The notes beneath the pieces were generated by a model. The model was not told where the DNA came from. It made no database searches and saw only the letters and a program-made list of their open reading frames with translations. Below, one piece after another: positions 12,062 to 21,972 of a DNA stretch of 64,000 bases. Numbering within the stretch: position 1 is the first letter of the stretch; every line of letters begins with the position of its first letter. Where the stretch lies: positions 62,001-126,000 of the forward strand of contig JALXAM010000038.1 in the NCBI GenBank assembly GCA_026992075.1, given 5' to 3'. Both the position numbers and the translations under genes were made by a program. This DNA is from Sedimenticola sp. (GTDB taxonomy: Bacteria > Pseudomonadota > Gammaproteobacteria > Chromatiales > Chromatiaceae).

Positions 12062-12427
12062 TCAACCCGCCGCCAGCAACGATACCTTCTGCAGCAGCTC
12101 TTTCATGTTCACCGGCTTCACCAGATAGTCCTTGGCGCCCTGGCGCATCCCCCATTCCCGATCGGTGTCCTGATCCTTTGTGGTGACGATGATGATGGGA
12201 ATGTGGCGAGTGGCCGCGTTGCGGTGAATCTTGCGCGTGGCCTGAAAACCATTGAGGCCAGGCATCACCACGTCCATGAGAATCACGTCCGGCTGCTGCT
12301 CGTTCGCCTTCTTCACGCCCTCCTCGCCATCCGTGGCCACCAGCACCTCGTGCCCGGCATCGCTGAGAGCAGAGCTGAAGATATGCACCTCGGTGGGAGA
12401 GTCGTCAACGATCAGTACTTTTGCCAT
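12062..12427 (-). CDS. pilH: PilH single-domain response regulator
   Basis: MAKVLIVDDSPTEVHIF, DVILMDVVMPGLNGFQATR, 121 aa. Confidence 0.9.
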   Translation of the reverse strand: MAKVLIVDDSPTEVHIFSSALSDAGHEVLVATDGEEGVKKANEQQPDVILMDVVMPGLNGFQATRKIHRNAATRHIPIIIVTTKDQDTDREWGMRQGAKDYLVKPVNMKELLQKVSLLAAG

Positions 12428-12515
12428 TGGCTCGATCACCCGTTGTCGTTTTGGTTCTGGAACACCCCTGCATCTTGCCGCAGTGGATGATGGAATGCTG
12501 AGGCATACTTCAAGT

Positions 12516-12956
12516 TCAGGCGGCCTTGTCGATGTGGCGGCGAATGGCATCCAGCAGCTCTTCCCGGGTGAAGGGTTTGGTGAGGTACTGGTCGGAGCCG
12601 GCCAGCCGCCCCTTGGCACGGTCGAACAGGCCGTCGCGGCTGGAGAGCATGATCACCGGCGTGTCACTGTAGGCCTGGTTGCTCTTGATCAGGGCACAGG
12701 TCTGGTAACCATCGAGTCTCGGCATCATGATGTCCACGAAAATGAGGTCCGGGTGATGGTCCGCCACCAGCGACAAGGCCTCGAATCCATCCGTCGCCGT
12801 GATCACCTCGCAACCCGCCTTGCGCAGCAGGTTCTCGGCCGTCCGCCGAATGGTCTTGCTGTCGTCGATCACCATGATTTTGAGCCCGTTGAAACCGGTT
12901 TCTCTCTCTTCCTCGGTCACGTCGTCACCCCGCAGTGCTGCCTGCATCGTCGTCAT
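12516..12956 (-). CDS. pilG: PilG response regulator
   Basis: LKIMVIDDSKTIRRTAENLLRKAGCEV, DLIFVDIMMPRLDGYQTC. Confidence 0.92.
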   Translation of the reverse strand: MTTMQAALRGDDVTEEERETGFNGLKIMVIDDSKTIRRTAENLLRKAGCEVITATDGFEALSLVADHHPDLIFVDIMMPRLDGYQTCALIKSNQAYSDTPVIMLSSRDGLFDRAKGRLAGSDQYLTKPFTREELLDAIRRHIDKAA

Positions 12957-12971
12957 CGTTCTCAGTCCCTG

Positions 12972-13733
12972 TCACTCTTTCTCTTTTCCCGGCCGGATAG
13001 TGGTAAGCCCCCACAGCTCCCACATCTGCATACCGCCCCGGTAATAGTGGATCTTGTCCGGCGGGTAGTCGGCCGCCAGCAACCCGCGCACCGCGCGCGG
13101 TGACTGGCCGCAGGCCGGGCCATTGCAGAAGAGGACCAGCTCCTTGGCCTCGGTGAAATCCCATTTCGAAGTCTTGTACCGGGCATCGCTCAACCCCCAC
13201 TTCTCCAACAGGGAGTCCCAGAAGCCCACCTCGCCCCGTGGCTTGGCCCCCAGACGCTTGAGCATCGCATCCATCTCCGGAGAGTTCGGCTTTTTACTCA
13301 GCTCGGTGAAGGGAATGTTGATGGAGCCGGGGATGGTTCCTTTTCGGTACCAAGAGGGCGTCCGTGCATCGATGAGCAGCCCTTTGCCATTGCGCAGCTG
13401 GTTTTCCATGAAATCGAACAACTCCACTTCCCCGATCACCCCCACCCGGGGATCCGGCGTGATGGGCTGGATACAGAAGGGGGGACACTTGCGGATGGTC
13501 TTGGCGAAATAGCCACTCAACTCGTAGTTGGGATCCTGTATGCGCTGCACTTTGATAGAGGTGCCATCATGGATCACGTAGAGGTAGGGCTTGTCCTTGG
13601 TCAAGGGAACGAAATCGGTATCCGCTCCCACCTCGAGCCGATCCTCTGCAGAGGCGCCTTTCGCCAGCCAAGGCCCCGACAGCAGCAGGATCGCGGCAAA
13701 CGTCCACGTTCTCCAATTTTTCACCATCCTCAT
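12972..13733 (-). CDS. Secreted/periplasmic rhodanese-domain protein with N-terminal CPPFC motif
   Basis: Signal-like N-terminus; LLIDARTPSWYRKGTIPGSINIPF; LVLFCNGPACGQSPRAVRGL. Confidence 0.82.
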   Translation of the reverse strand: MRMVKNWRTWTFAAILLLSGPWLAKGASAEDRLEVGADTDFVPLTKDKPYLYVIHDGTSIKVQRIQDPNYELSGYFAKTIRKCPPFCIQPITPDPRVGVIGEVELFDFMENQLRNGKGLLIDARTPSWYRKGTIPGSINIPFTELSKKPNSPEMDAMLKRLGAKPRGEVGFWDSLLEKWGLSDARYKTSKWDFTEAKELVLFCNGPACGQSPRAVRGLLAADYPPDKIHYYRGGMQMWELWGLTTIRPGKEKE

Positions 13734-13739
13734 TCCCCT

Positions 13740-14075
13740 TTATCGATGCAACCTTCTACTGATGATCATCTTTCGGATGCGGGCGAAGTCCGCCCCCTCC
13801 CGGTAGGCCTTGTAGACCTCTGCCTTGTCCTTTTCCAAGAGCGCACGGTAGAAGGAATAGGTGCCCTGATGCTTCTTCAGCTCCGCTTCGAAACCGGCCC
13901 GGTCCTTACGCTCTCCACCTGTTTCCGCCGGCTCTGTTTCCGACATCTCCGGGGCCTCGATGCGCGCAGCCTCGGCCTCCAGCGCCTGGAGGTAGGCATC
14001 ATCCTCCTCCGACGCAGCGGCCAGTGGCAACAAACCGGATATCGCCAAAAGCAGACGGAACCAATGGCACCCCAT
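13740..14075 (-). CDS. Hypothetical small exported protein (111 aa)
   Basis: Start at 14075 gives MGCHWFRLLLAISGLLPLAAASEEDD signal-peptide-like N-terminus. Confidence 0.5.
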   Translation of the reverse strand: MGCHWFRLLLAISGLLPLAAASEEDDAYLQALEAEAARIEAPEMSETEPAETGGERKDRAGFEAELKKHQGTYSFYRALLEKDKAEVYKAYREGADFARIRKMIISRRLHR

Positions 14076-14290
14076 CTTCGCACCCCCACTCGCGAGCCTG
14101 TCGCGCCTCCCGCATCCGCTGCCAGCCCGAACGGCCGGCAGCATTCCTCCATGTGACGGCTTCTTGTACTTGTTGCCCGTCGGGCGGCAACATAGCAAGC
14201 TGAATAGGGCCACGCAAGGCTGACAGAAAGCGCTTGTGCTTTGGGCCACAAAATACTGACCGAAAACCGGAATCATGGGGCGAACATAGC

Positions 14291-15241
14291 ATGACGATCG
14301 GGCTTGGAATTGTGATGGATCCCATAGAATCCATAAAGGTGCACAAGGACAGCAGCTTCGCCATGCTGCTCGAGGCGCAGCGCAGAGGATGGCAGCTCCA
14401 CTACATGGAGATGGATGGACTGGCGCTCCGGGACGGCGAGCCCATCGGCCACATGCGCCGCTTGCAGGTGAGGGACGACCCGGACCACTGGTTCACCCTG
14501 AAAGAGGAGTCCATCCGGCCACTGGCGGAGCTGGAAGTGATCCTGATGCGCAAGGATCCCCCCTTCGACATGGAATATGTCTACGCCACCTATCTGCTGG
14601 AGCAAGCCGCTGCCCGGGGCACCCTGGTGGTGAATCACCCCCGCGCTCTCCGTAACGCCAACGAGAAACTGTTCACCGCCTGGTTCCCCCAGTGCACGCC
14701 CCCCACATTGGTCACCCGGCGGCACGCCGACCTGCTGGAGTTCCTGCAGCACCACGGCGATATCATCCTCAAGCCCCTGGGGGGCATGGGTGGCGCCTCC
14801 ATCTTTCGCCTGCGACAAGGGGACCCCAATCTCCACGTGATCCTGGAGACCATGACCGGGCACCAGCAACGCTTCGTCATGGCCCAGCGTTTCATTCCCG
14901 AGATCAGCGAGGGAGACAAGCGCATCCTGGTGATCGACGGCGAGCCGGTTCCCTGGGCCCTGGCCCGCATCCCCCGCCCCGGAGAGACCCGGGGAAACCT
15001 GGCGGCCGGGGGAACCGCTCGGGGAGTGCCGCTGTCGGAAAGGGACCGGTGGATCGTGAAGCAGGTCGCCCCGCGTCTGCGCGAGGCGGGTATACTCTTT
15101 GCCGGTCTCGATGTGATCGGCGACTTTCTCACCGAGATCAACGTCACCAGCCCCACCTGCATTCGTGAACTGGACCGCCTCTACGGCCTCAATATCAGCG
15201 GGCTGTTGATGGACCGCATCGAGCAGGAGATTTCTCCATGA
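14291..15241 (+). CDS. gshB: Glutathione synthetase
   Basis: GIVMDPIESIKVHKDSSFAML, KPLGGMGGASIF, FLTEINVTSPT. Confidence 0.96.
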   Translation: MTIGLGIVMDPIESIKVHKDSSFAMLLEAQRRGWQLHYMEMDGLALRDGEPIGHMRRLQVRDDPDHWFTLKEESIRPLAELEVILMRKDPPFDMEYVYATYLLEQAAARGTLVVNHPRALRNANEKLFTAWFPQCTPPTLVTRRHADLLEFLQHHGDIILKPLGGMGGASIFRLRQGDPNLHVILETMTGHQQRFVMAQRFIPEISEGDKRILVIDGEPVPWALARIPRPGETRGNLAAGGTARGVPLSERDRWIVKQVAPRLREAGILFAGLDVIGDFLTEINVTSPTCIRELDRLYGLNISGLLMDRIEQEISP

Positions 15242-16308
15242 GCCGACTGTTGCTACCCCTGCTGGCCCTACTCCTGCTGACCACCGGCTGTAACCGTACC
15301 GAGCCGGTGTACAACAGCCGTTTCCTGGCCTTCGGCACCATCAATGACATCAGCATCGTGGGCGTCACCCGCCAGCAGGCGGAAAAGGCGGTGGCCGCGC
15401 TGGAACAGGACTTCGCCGCCATGCACCGGTCATGGCACGCCTGGGATCCCGGCCCGCTGGGACGCACCAACCGGCTTCTGGCGGAAGGGGTCCGTTTTGC
15501 CGCCCCCCCATCGGTCCTGCCCTTGATCCGCCTGTCGAAAATTCTGGCGGAACAGAGCGAAGGCCTGTTCGACCCCGCCATCGGCAAGCTCATCGCTCTC
15601 TGGGGATTTCACCAGGACCCCCTGGAATGCAAAGGGCCACCGGACGAGGCCGAGATCGAAAAACTGGTGCAGGCCCACCCTTCCATGACAGACATCGAGG
15701 TGAATGGCATCTTCGTGCGCTCTCGCAACCCGGCGGTGCAGCTCGATTTCGGCGCCATTGGCAAGGGCTATGGCATCGACCTGGCCATCGAGCACCTGCG
15801 GGAACTGGGTATAGAGAACGCCATCGTCAACAGCGGCGGGGACCTTCGCGCCATCGGCTCCCGGGGCGGTCACCCCTGGCGCGTCGCCGTTCGCAGCCCC
15901 ACCGGATCCGGAACCTTGGGTTACCTGGACATCGCAGGGGACGAAAGCGTCTTCACCTCGGGCGACTATGAACGCTTCTGCCAATGGGAGGGCAAGCGCT
16001 ATCATCACATATTGGATCCACGCACCGGGTATCCGGCCCAGGGCACCCGCTCGGTGACCGTGATCCACGACAATGCCGCAGTGGCCGATGCCGCCGCCAC
16101 GGCGCTCTTCGTGGCCGGCCCCGATGACTGGCACCGCATCGCACGAAAAATGGGCATCCATTATGTTCTGCTGGTGGACCAGAACGACACCATCCACATG
16201 AATCCCGCCATGGCGGCGCGGGTGCACCTGCTCGAAAAACGCCGCTACCGGGTGAAGATCAGCCCTCCGCTGATGGAGGAAAAGGGGCCCGCCGGCCGTC
16301 TGCAATGA
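15238..16308 (+). CDS. apbE: FAD:protein FMN transferase (ApbE family lipoprotein)
   Basis: Lipobox-like LLTTGC; LDFGAIGKGYGID; VNSGGDLRAIG; HHILDPRTGYPA. Confidence 0.94.
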   Translation: MSRLLLPLLALLLLTTGCNRTEPVYNSRFLAFGTINDISIVGVTRQQAEKAVAALEQDFAAMHRSWHAWDPGPLGRTNRLLAEGVRFAAPPSVLPLIRLSKILAEQSEGLFDPAIGKLIALWGFHQDPLECKGPPDEAEIEKLVQAHPSMTDIEVNGIFVRSRNPAVQLDFGAIGKGYGIDLAIEHLRELGIENAIVNSGGDLRAIGSRGGHPWRVAVRSPTGSGTLGYLDIAGDESVFTSGDYERFCQWEGKRYHHILDPRTGYPAQGTRSVTVIHDNAAVADAAATALFVAGPDDWHRIARKMGIHYVLLVDQNDTIHMNPAMAARVHLLEKRRYRVKISPPLMEEKGPAGRLQ

Positions 16309-17186
16309 GCGCTCTTCCCCGCCACCCCGAAGATAACACCCGCCTGGTCACCATGCTGGTGATCGCCGCCCTGGTCCATGGCGTCGTGCTGCTGGGGCTG
16401 GGATTCGATCTGCCGGCACCCCCGGAACCGAGGTCCCAGCGCAGCCTGGATGTCATTCTGGTGCATCCCCGCAAGCCGAAGGAAAAGGTGGAGAAGGCCG
16501 ACTTTCTCTCCAATGAAAGCCAGGCAGGGGCTGCACAGAAAAAGGGCCGGGAGCGCCCCCGCTCCGTTCCCAACCAGCCCGCCCTGGAGAAGAGCCAGCG
16601 TGCCACGGTGGAACGTCAGCGCAGCGGCACCCCGGTTCCACAGCAGCAACCGGCACCGAAAGTGGTGACCCGTGAGAAGCCGGCCCGGCAGCAACAGAAA
16701 CCGGCACGCAGGAAGCCGGTGAAAGCCCGTCCCAAGCCGGACATCAGCCAGCTGCTGGCCAGCACCCGCCAGGAGATCGCCCGGCTCACCGCGGAACTGG
16801 ACCGCAGCAGCCGCTACGCCTCGCAGCATCCCAGGCGCAAGGCCATCAACGCCAGCACCCAGGAATACCGTTACGCGGCCTATCTGGAGGCGTGGCGCAA
16901 GAAGGTGGAACGGGTGGGCAACCTCAACTATCCCGATGCCGCCAAACGCAAGAAACTCTATGGCGACCTGCTGCTGCGGGTCTCGGTACGCGCCGACGGC
17001 AGCGTGGCGGAGATCAAGGTGCTTCGCTCCTCCGGCCACAAGATCCTGGACGATGCGGCGGTACGCATCGTGCGCCTGGCCGCCCCTTTCGCCCCTTTCC
17101 CGGAAGAGATCCGCAAGGAGACCGACATTCTCGACATCACCCGCACCTGGCAGTTCCTCAGCGGCAACCGCCTTTTCTCCAAGTGA
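16305..17186 (+). CDS. TonB family energy-transducing protein
   Basis: N-terminal TM, Pro/Lys-rich linker, C-terminal YPDAAKRKKLYGDLLLRVSVRADGSVAEIKVLRSSGHKILDDAAVRIV. Confidence 0.88.
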   Translation: MSALPRHPEDNTRLVTMLVIAALVHGVVLLGLGFDLPAPPEPRSQRSLDVILVHPRKPKEKVEKADFLSNESQAGAAQKKGRERPRSVPNQPALEKSQRATVERQRSGTPVPQQQPAPKVVTREKPARQQQKPARRKPVKARPKPDISQLLASTRQEIARLTAELDRSSRYASQHPRRKAINASTQEYRYAAYLEAWRKKVERVGNLNYPDAAKRKKLYGDLLLRVSVRADGSVAEIKVLRSSGHKILDDAAVRIVRLAAPFAPFPEEIRKETDILDITRTWQFLSGNRLFSK

Positions 17187-17190
17187 CCCG

Positions 17191-17544
17191 ATGAAAGACT
17201 CGCTCGACCAGCTGAACCGGCGGCTGTTGCAATTCGCCCGTGAACGGGACTGGGAACAGTTCCACTCCCCCAAGAACCTGGCCATGGCCCTGGCCGGCGA
17301 GGCGGGCGAGCTGCTGGAGCACTTTCAGTGGCTCACCGAGGCGCAGAGCAGCCAACTCTCCCCGGAAAAGCGGGAGGCGGTGGCCCTGGAGATGGCGGAC
17401 ATCCTCATCTACCTGGTGCGGCTGGCGGAACGACTGGACCTGGACCTGGTGGAGGCGGCCTGGCGCAAGATCGAGATCAACGAACGACGTTACCCGGCGG
17501 AGAAGGTGAAGGGCGACGCGCGGCGGGCGGAAGAGTATGAATAG
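17191..17544 (+). CDS. MazG-like nucleotide pyrophosphohydrolase
   Basis: FHSPKNLAMALAGEAGELLEHFQW, EMADILIYLVRLAERL, KIEINERRYP. Confidence 0.9.
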   Translation: MKDSLDQLNRRLLQFARERDWEQFHSPKNLAMALAGEAGELLEHFQWLTEAQSSQLSPEKREAVALEMADILIYLVRLAERLDLDLVEAAWRKIEINERRYPAEKVKGDARRAEEYE

Positions 17545-17594
17545 TTCAGGAATTCGTTTTGCAAACCAGGCAAAAACACCCTGTCCGCTTGTAA

Positions 17595-17700
17595 GCCGCT
17601 GTCCCGATGTTCGTAGCGGGGCTTCGGCAGCAGGGATGCTGCCGCAGAGCCTACAGGGATGTATTCACGGCGTCCCCGCTACAAACATCGGGACAGCGGC
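17595..17700 (+). repeat. Foldback repeat copy B: arms 17595-17621 / 17674-17700 (26/27 complementary), core 17622-17673
   Basis: Core cttcggcagcagggatgctgccgcagagcctacagggatgtattcacggcgt; TACAGGGATGTA at 17652-17663. Confidence 0.93.
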
Positions 17701-17732
17701 GCCCGGAAAGCCTTTGGGCCATCGAGACCGGA

Positions 17733-18392
17733 TCAGGTTTCCTCCAGCACCCGCAGCAACCAGCTGCGGATGTCGGCAATCTCCTCCGGGCAGACCGAGT
17801 GATCCATGTCGTACTCGTGCCATTCCACTTCGTGCCCCTGGGCCAGCAGCCGCTCCCGCGCCGCCTCCCCGGCACTGAAGGGAACCACCGGATCCTGGCG
17901 CCCGTGGGCCTGAAAGATACGGCGCGGCAGGGGATTTTGCGGGAGCACCGGCTGCGGCAAATAGGTGGAGAGGGCCATGACACCAGCCAGTGGCCGGTCG
18001 TCGTGCAGCGCGGCCGCCAGCGCCACCAGCCCGCCCTGGGAAAATCCGGCCAGCACGATCCGCTCCGCGTCGATACCCCGCCGGCACTCCGCCTCCACCA
18101 GCGACTGTACCCGGCGGGCCGAGCGCAGGATCCCCTCCAGGTCCACCGGCGCTCCGGGCTCCAGCGAATGGATGTCGTACCAGGCCGGCATCACCAGGCC
18201 GCCGTTCAGCGTCACCGGCATGCGCGGGGCATTGGGGAACAAAAAGCGCACCCCCAGTTCCGCTGGCAGGCGCAGCGCCTCCACCAGCGGCAGGAAGTCG
18301 GTGCCATCCGCCCCCAGCCCATGCAGCCAGATGATGGCACTTCGGGCCACTCCGCCGGGTTCACGGATGATGCAGGAAAGAGACTCGGTCAT
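17733..18392 (-). CDS. Alpha/beta-hydrolase carboxylesterase/phospholipase
   Basis: WLHGLGADGTDF, LAGFSQGGLVALAAAL, HGRQDPVVPF. Confidence 0.92.
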   Translation of the reverse strand: MTESLSCIIREPGGVARSAIIWLHGLGADGTDFLPLVEALRLPAELGVRFLFPNAPRMPVTLNGGLVMPAWYDIHSLEPGAPVDLEGILRSARRVQSLVEAECRRGIDAERIVLAGFSQGGLVALAAALHDDRPLAGVMALSTYLPQPVLPQNPLPRRIFQAHGRQDPVVPFSAGEAARERLLAQGHEVEWHEYDMDHSVCPEEIADIRSWLLRVLEET

Positions 18393-18451
18393 GCTCCAAT
18401 GGTAGCTGGCAAAAGGCTATACTAGCTTTTTTTCCAACACGGGTTACAGGC

Positions 18452-18565
18452 ATGTTCCGTTTTCTTCTTGCCGCCGCCCTGCTCCTCTCCGCGCTCCACC
18501 TTAGCGGTTGCGGCCACAAGGGCCCGCTCTACATGCCACCTCCCGAACAGCAGTCGAACCCCTGA
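18452..18565 (+). CDS. lptM: LptM (YifL-like) small lipoprotein, 37 aa; absent from the ORF track
   Basis: MFRFLLAAALLLSALHLSGCGHKGPLYMPPPEQQSNP with lipobox LSGC-GHKGPLYMP; just upstream of lysA-dapF-xerC. Confidence 0.85.
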   Translation: MFRFLLAAALLLSALHLSGCGHKGPLYMPPPEQQSNP

Positions 18566-18567
18566 CC

Positions 18568-19815
18568 ATGGACCATTTCGAATACCGGGACGGCCGGCTC
18601 CATGCCGAGGAGGTTCCCCTGGCCGAGATCGCCCAGCGCTGGGGCACCCCCTGCTACGTCTACTCCCGCGCCACCCTGGAACGCCATTGGCACGCCTTCG
18701 ACGACGCCTTTGCCCATCGTCCCCACCTGGTCTGCTACGCGGTGAAGGCCAACTCCAACCTGGCGGTGCTGGATCTGCTGGCCCGCCTCGGTTCGGGCTT
18801 CGACATCGTCTCCCTGGGCGAACTGGAACGGGTGGTGAAGGCCGGGGGCGACCCGGGGCGCACCGTCTTCTCCGGCGTGGGCAAGCGGGTGGACGAGATG
18901 GAACGGGCGCTGGAGCTGGGCATCCGCTGCTTCAACGTGGAGTCGGAAGCGGAGCTGGAGCGGCTCTCCCAGGTGGCATCCGCCCACGGCGCCGAGGCGC
19001 CGGTGGCCCTGCGCGTCAATCCCGACGTGGATGCCCGCACCCACCCCTACATCTCCACCGGTCTCAAAGAGAACAAGTTCGGGGTGCCCGTGGAGGAGGC
19101 GCTGCGGCTCTACCAGAAGGCTGCAGAGCTGCCGGGATTGCACATCTCCGGGGTGGATTGCCACATCGGCTCGCAGCTCACCGAACTCTCGCCCTTTCTC
19201 GACGCGCTGGACCGGGTGCTTGCGCTGGTGGACCGCCTGCAGGACGAAGGCATCGGCATCGACCACCTGGATCTCGGCGGCGGCCTGGGCGTACGCTACC
19301 GGGACGAGCAGCCCCCTTCCCCAGCCGAGTATGCCCGGGCGCTCTCGCAACGGCTGGGGCAACGCCCCCTGGAGCTGCTGGTGGAACCGGGACGCGCCAT
19401 CGCCGCCAATGCCGGCGTGCTGCTCACCCGGGTGGAATATCTCAAGCCCACCGAGGCGCGCAACTTCGCCATCGTCGATGCCGCCATGAACGACCTGTTG
19501 CGCCCTGCCTTGTACGACAGCTGGCAGGAGATCGTGCCGGTGGAACCGGATCCGGAGGTGCCGGAGAGAGAATACGACCTGGTGGGACCGGTGTGCGAAA
19601 CCGGCGATTTCCTGGGCAAGGAGCGCTTGCTGGCGCTGCAGCCGGGGGACCTGCTGGCGGTGCGCTCCGCCGGCGCCTACGGTTTCACCATGGCCTCCAA
19701 CTACAACAGCCGGCCAAGGCCCGCGGAGGTGCTGGTGGATGGCGACTGCGCCTACCTGGTGCGCGAACGTGAAAGCCTGTCCGACCTGTGGCGGGGAGAA
19801 CACTTGGTCCCATGA
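18568..19815 (+). CDS. lysA: Diaminopimelate decarboxylase
   Basis: YAVKANSNLAVL, HIGSQLTELSPF, CETGDFLGKER. Confidence 0.97.
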   Translation: MDHFEYRDGRLHAEEVPLAEIAQRWGTPCYVYSRATLERHWHAFDDAFAHRPHLVCYAVKANSNLAVLDLLARLGSGFDIVSLGELERVVKAGGDPGRTVFSGVGKRVDEMERALELGIRCFNVESEAELERLSQVASAHGAEAPVALRVNPDVDARTHPYISTGLKENKFGVPVEEALRLYQKAAELPGLHISGVDCHIGSQLTELSPFLDALDRVLALVDRLQDEGIGIDHLDLGGGLGVRYRDEQPPSPAEYARALSQRLGQRPLELLVEPGRAIAANAGVLLTRVEYLKPTEARNFAIVDAAMNDLLRPALYDSWQEIVPVEPDPEVPEREYDLVGPVCETGDFLGKERLLALQPGDLLAVRSAGAYGFTMASNYNSRPRPAEVLVDGDCAYLVRERESLSDLWRGEHLVP

Positions 19816-20477
19816 AGCGCGTGCCCGAACCCCAGGAGTTGATGGACGGAGTACCCCAGGCGCAGGCCTATGCGGAGGCGGATTTTTCTGAGGCCAATGA
19901 ACTTTTTCTGGATCTCTTTGATCACCTTCATCCTGACGCTTTCCGCGGCACGGTCATCGATCTGGGCTGCGGCCCGGCCGACATTCCGTTGCGTTTCGCC
20001 TGCCGTCATCCCGAGGCGCGTATCGACGCAGTGGACGGTTCCCTGCCCATGATCACACTGGCCCGCCGGGCCATCGAAACAGCCGGTCTCGAAGATCGCA
20101 TCACCACCCGCTGCCAACATCTGCCAACCCGAGAGCTGCCCGCCAGCGCCTATGGAGCCGTGTTCTCCAACAGCCTGCTTCATCATCTCAACGATCCCCA
20201 CGACCTATGGCGGACGGTACGCCACTGCGCCTCCCCCGGGGCCCTGGTTCTGGTGATGGACCTCATACGTCCGGACTCGGCAACCAATGTGGATCTCCTG
20301 GTCCGGCAATACGCCGCGGATGCACCGGAAATTTTGAAACGGGACTTCCGCGCCTCGCTCCATGCTGCATACACACTGGAAGAGGTGAAGGCACAATTGG
20401 ATCGATGCGGCCTGGAGATGCTACATGTCGAGCAGGTCAGTGACCGCCACCTTGCAATAATGGGAACCCTGCCATGA
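19812..20477 (+). CDS. Class I SAM-dependent methyltransferase
   Basis: [28 protein letters not shown]. Confidence 0.85.
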   Translation: MKRVPEPQELMDGVPQAQAYAEADFSEANELFLDLFDHLHPDAFRGTVIDLGCGPADIPLRFACRHPEARIDAVDGSLPMITLARRAIETAGLEDRITTRCQHLPTRELPASAYGAVFSNSLLHHLNDPHDLWRTVRHCASPGALVLVMDLIRPDSATNVDLLVRQYAADAPEILKRDFRASLHAAYTLEEVKAQLDRCGLEMLHVEQVSDRHLAIMGTLP

Positions 20478-21301
20478 AACTCGCCTTCACCAAGATGCAG
20501 GGGCTGGGCAACGATTTCGTGGTGATCGACGCCATCCACCAACAGGTTCAACTCACCGGGGAGCAGATCCGCTTTCTCGCCGACCGCCGCTTCGGCGTCG
20601 GCTGCGACCAGGTGCTGCTGGTGGAGCCGCCGCGGGACCAGCACACCCAATTCTATTACCGCATCTTCAACGCCGATGGCGGCGAGGTGGAACAGTGCGG
20701 CAACGGGGCGCGCTGTTTCGCCCGCTTCGTGCGCGACAAGGGGCTCACCGACCAGGAGGTCATCGACGTGGGCACCGCCGCCGGACCCATCCGTCTCTTT
20801 CTCGAGGGAGAGCAGGTCCGGGTGAACATGGGAAGGCCGGTGCTGGAGCCGCGGGAGATCCCCTTTCAGGCGGAGGCGCGCAGCGCCAGCTACCCACTGT
20901 CGGTGGAGGGGCGGGAGGTCACCATTGGCGCCGTCTCCATGGGCAACCCCCACGCGGTGCTGGTGGTGGATGAGGTTGCCCGGGCGCCGGTGGAGAGTCT
21001 GGGACCCCGGATCGAGACCCACGAGCGTTTTCCCCAGCGTACCAACGTGGGCTTCATGGCCGTGCGCACCCCCCGGGAGATCGACCTTCGGGTGTGGGAA
21101 CGGGGGGTGGGCGAGACCCTCGCCTGCGGCACCGGGGCTTGCGCCGCCGTGGTGGCGGGCCGTCTCCAGGGGCTGCTGGAGCCGGAGGTGCGGGTGCACC
21201 TGCCCGGCGGAGATCTTGTGGTAAGCTGGCAGGGAGAGGGGCAGCCCGTCTGGATGACCGGCCCGGCCAGCCCGGTATTCGAAGGCGTCATTGAGCTATG
21301 A
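20474..21301 (+). CDS. dapF: Diaminopimelate epimerase
   Basis: [42 protein letters not shown]. Confidence 0.97.
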   Translation: MKLAFTKMQGLGNDFVVIDAIHQQVQLTGEQIRFLADRRFGVGCDQVLLVEPPRDQHTQFYYRIFNADGGEVEQCGNGARCFARFVRDKGLTDQEVIDVGTAAGPIRLFLEGEQVRVNMGRPVLEPREIPFQAEARSASYPLSVEGREVTIGAVSMGNPHAVLVVDEVARAPVESLGPRIETHERFPQRTNVGFMAVRTPREIDLRVWERGVGETLACGTGACAAVVAGRLQGLLEPEVRVHLPGGDLVVSWQGEGQPVWMTGPASPVFEGVIEL

Positions 21302-21972
21302 AGGCAGAGATCGACTCCCAGTACGAAGCGGAGATCGCCCGCTATCTCCTCGACCATCCCGATTTCTTTCTCCGTCACGAGGAGGTGCTGGATGATCTGG
21401 AGGTGCCCCACCGCACCGGCGAGGCGGTGTCGCTGCTGGAGCACAAGATCCGCATGCTGCAGGACAAGGCCTCCCGCTACCAGAACCAGCTGCAGGAGCT
21501 CATTTCGGTGGCGCGGGAGAACGAGCAGCTCAACCAGCGGCTGCACCAGCTCACCCTCAATCTCATCGAGGCCACCTCGGTGGAGGAGGTGCTGGCCACC
21601 CTGCAGGATGAGCTGCGCGCCCGCTTCAATGCCGACGCGGTGGAGCTGAAGCTCTTTTCCCTGGAGGATCTGGAGGAGGCGCGGGTGAGCGAGGCGGGCA
21701 TGGCCATCTTCCGCAAGTTCATGCGCACCGACAAACCCACCTGCGGCCCGCTCAGCGGGGAGAAGCTCAAGGTGCTGTTCGGCGACCAGGCCGGGGACAG
21801 CGGCTCCGCCGCCCTCATTCCCATCCGCACCAGCGACCTTTCCGGCGTGCTGGCCATCGGCAGCCGCGACCGCAACCGTTTCCACGCCGGCAAGGGGGTG
21901 GATTTCCTGGTGCGGCTGGGGGAACTGGTGAGCCTCACCCTGCAGGCGGTGAACCGCCGCAGGCAGGGATGA
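21298..21972 (+). CDS. DUF484 family protein
   Basis: [23 protein letters not shown], position between dapF and xerC. Confidence 0.88.
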   Translation: MKAEIDSQYEAEIARYLLDHPDFFLRHEEVLDDLEVPHRTGEAVSLLEHKIRMLQDKASRYQNQLQELISVARENEQLNQRLHQLTLNLIEATSVEEVLATLQDELRARFNADAVELKLFSLEDLEEARVSEAGMAIFRKFMRTDKPTCGPLSGEKLKVLFGDQAGDSGSAALIPIRTSDLSGVLAIGSRDRNRFHAGKGVDFLVRLGELVSLTLQAVNRRRQG

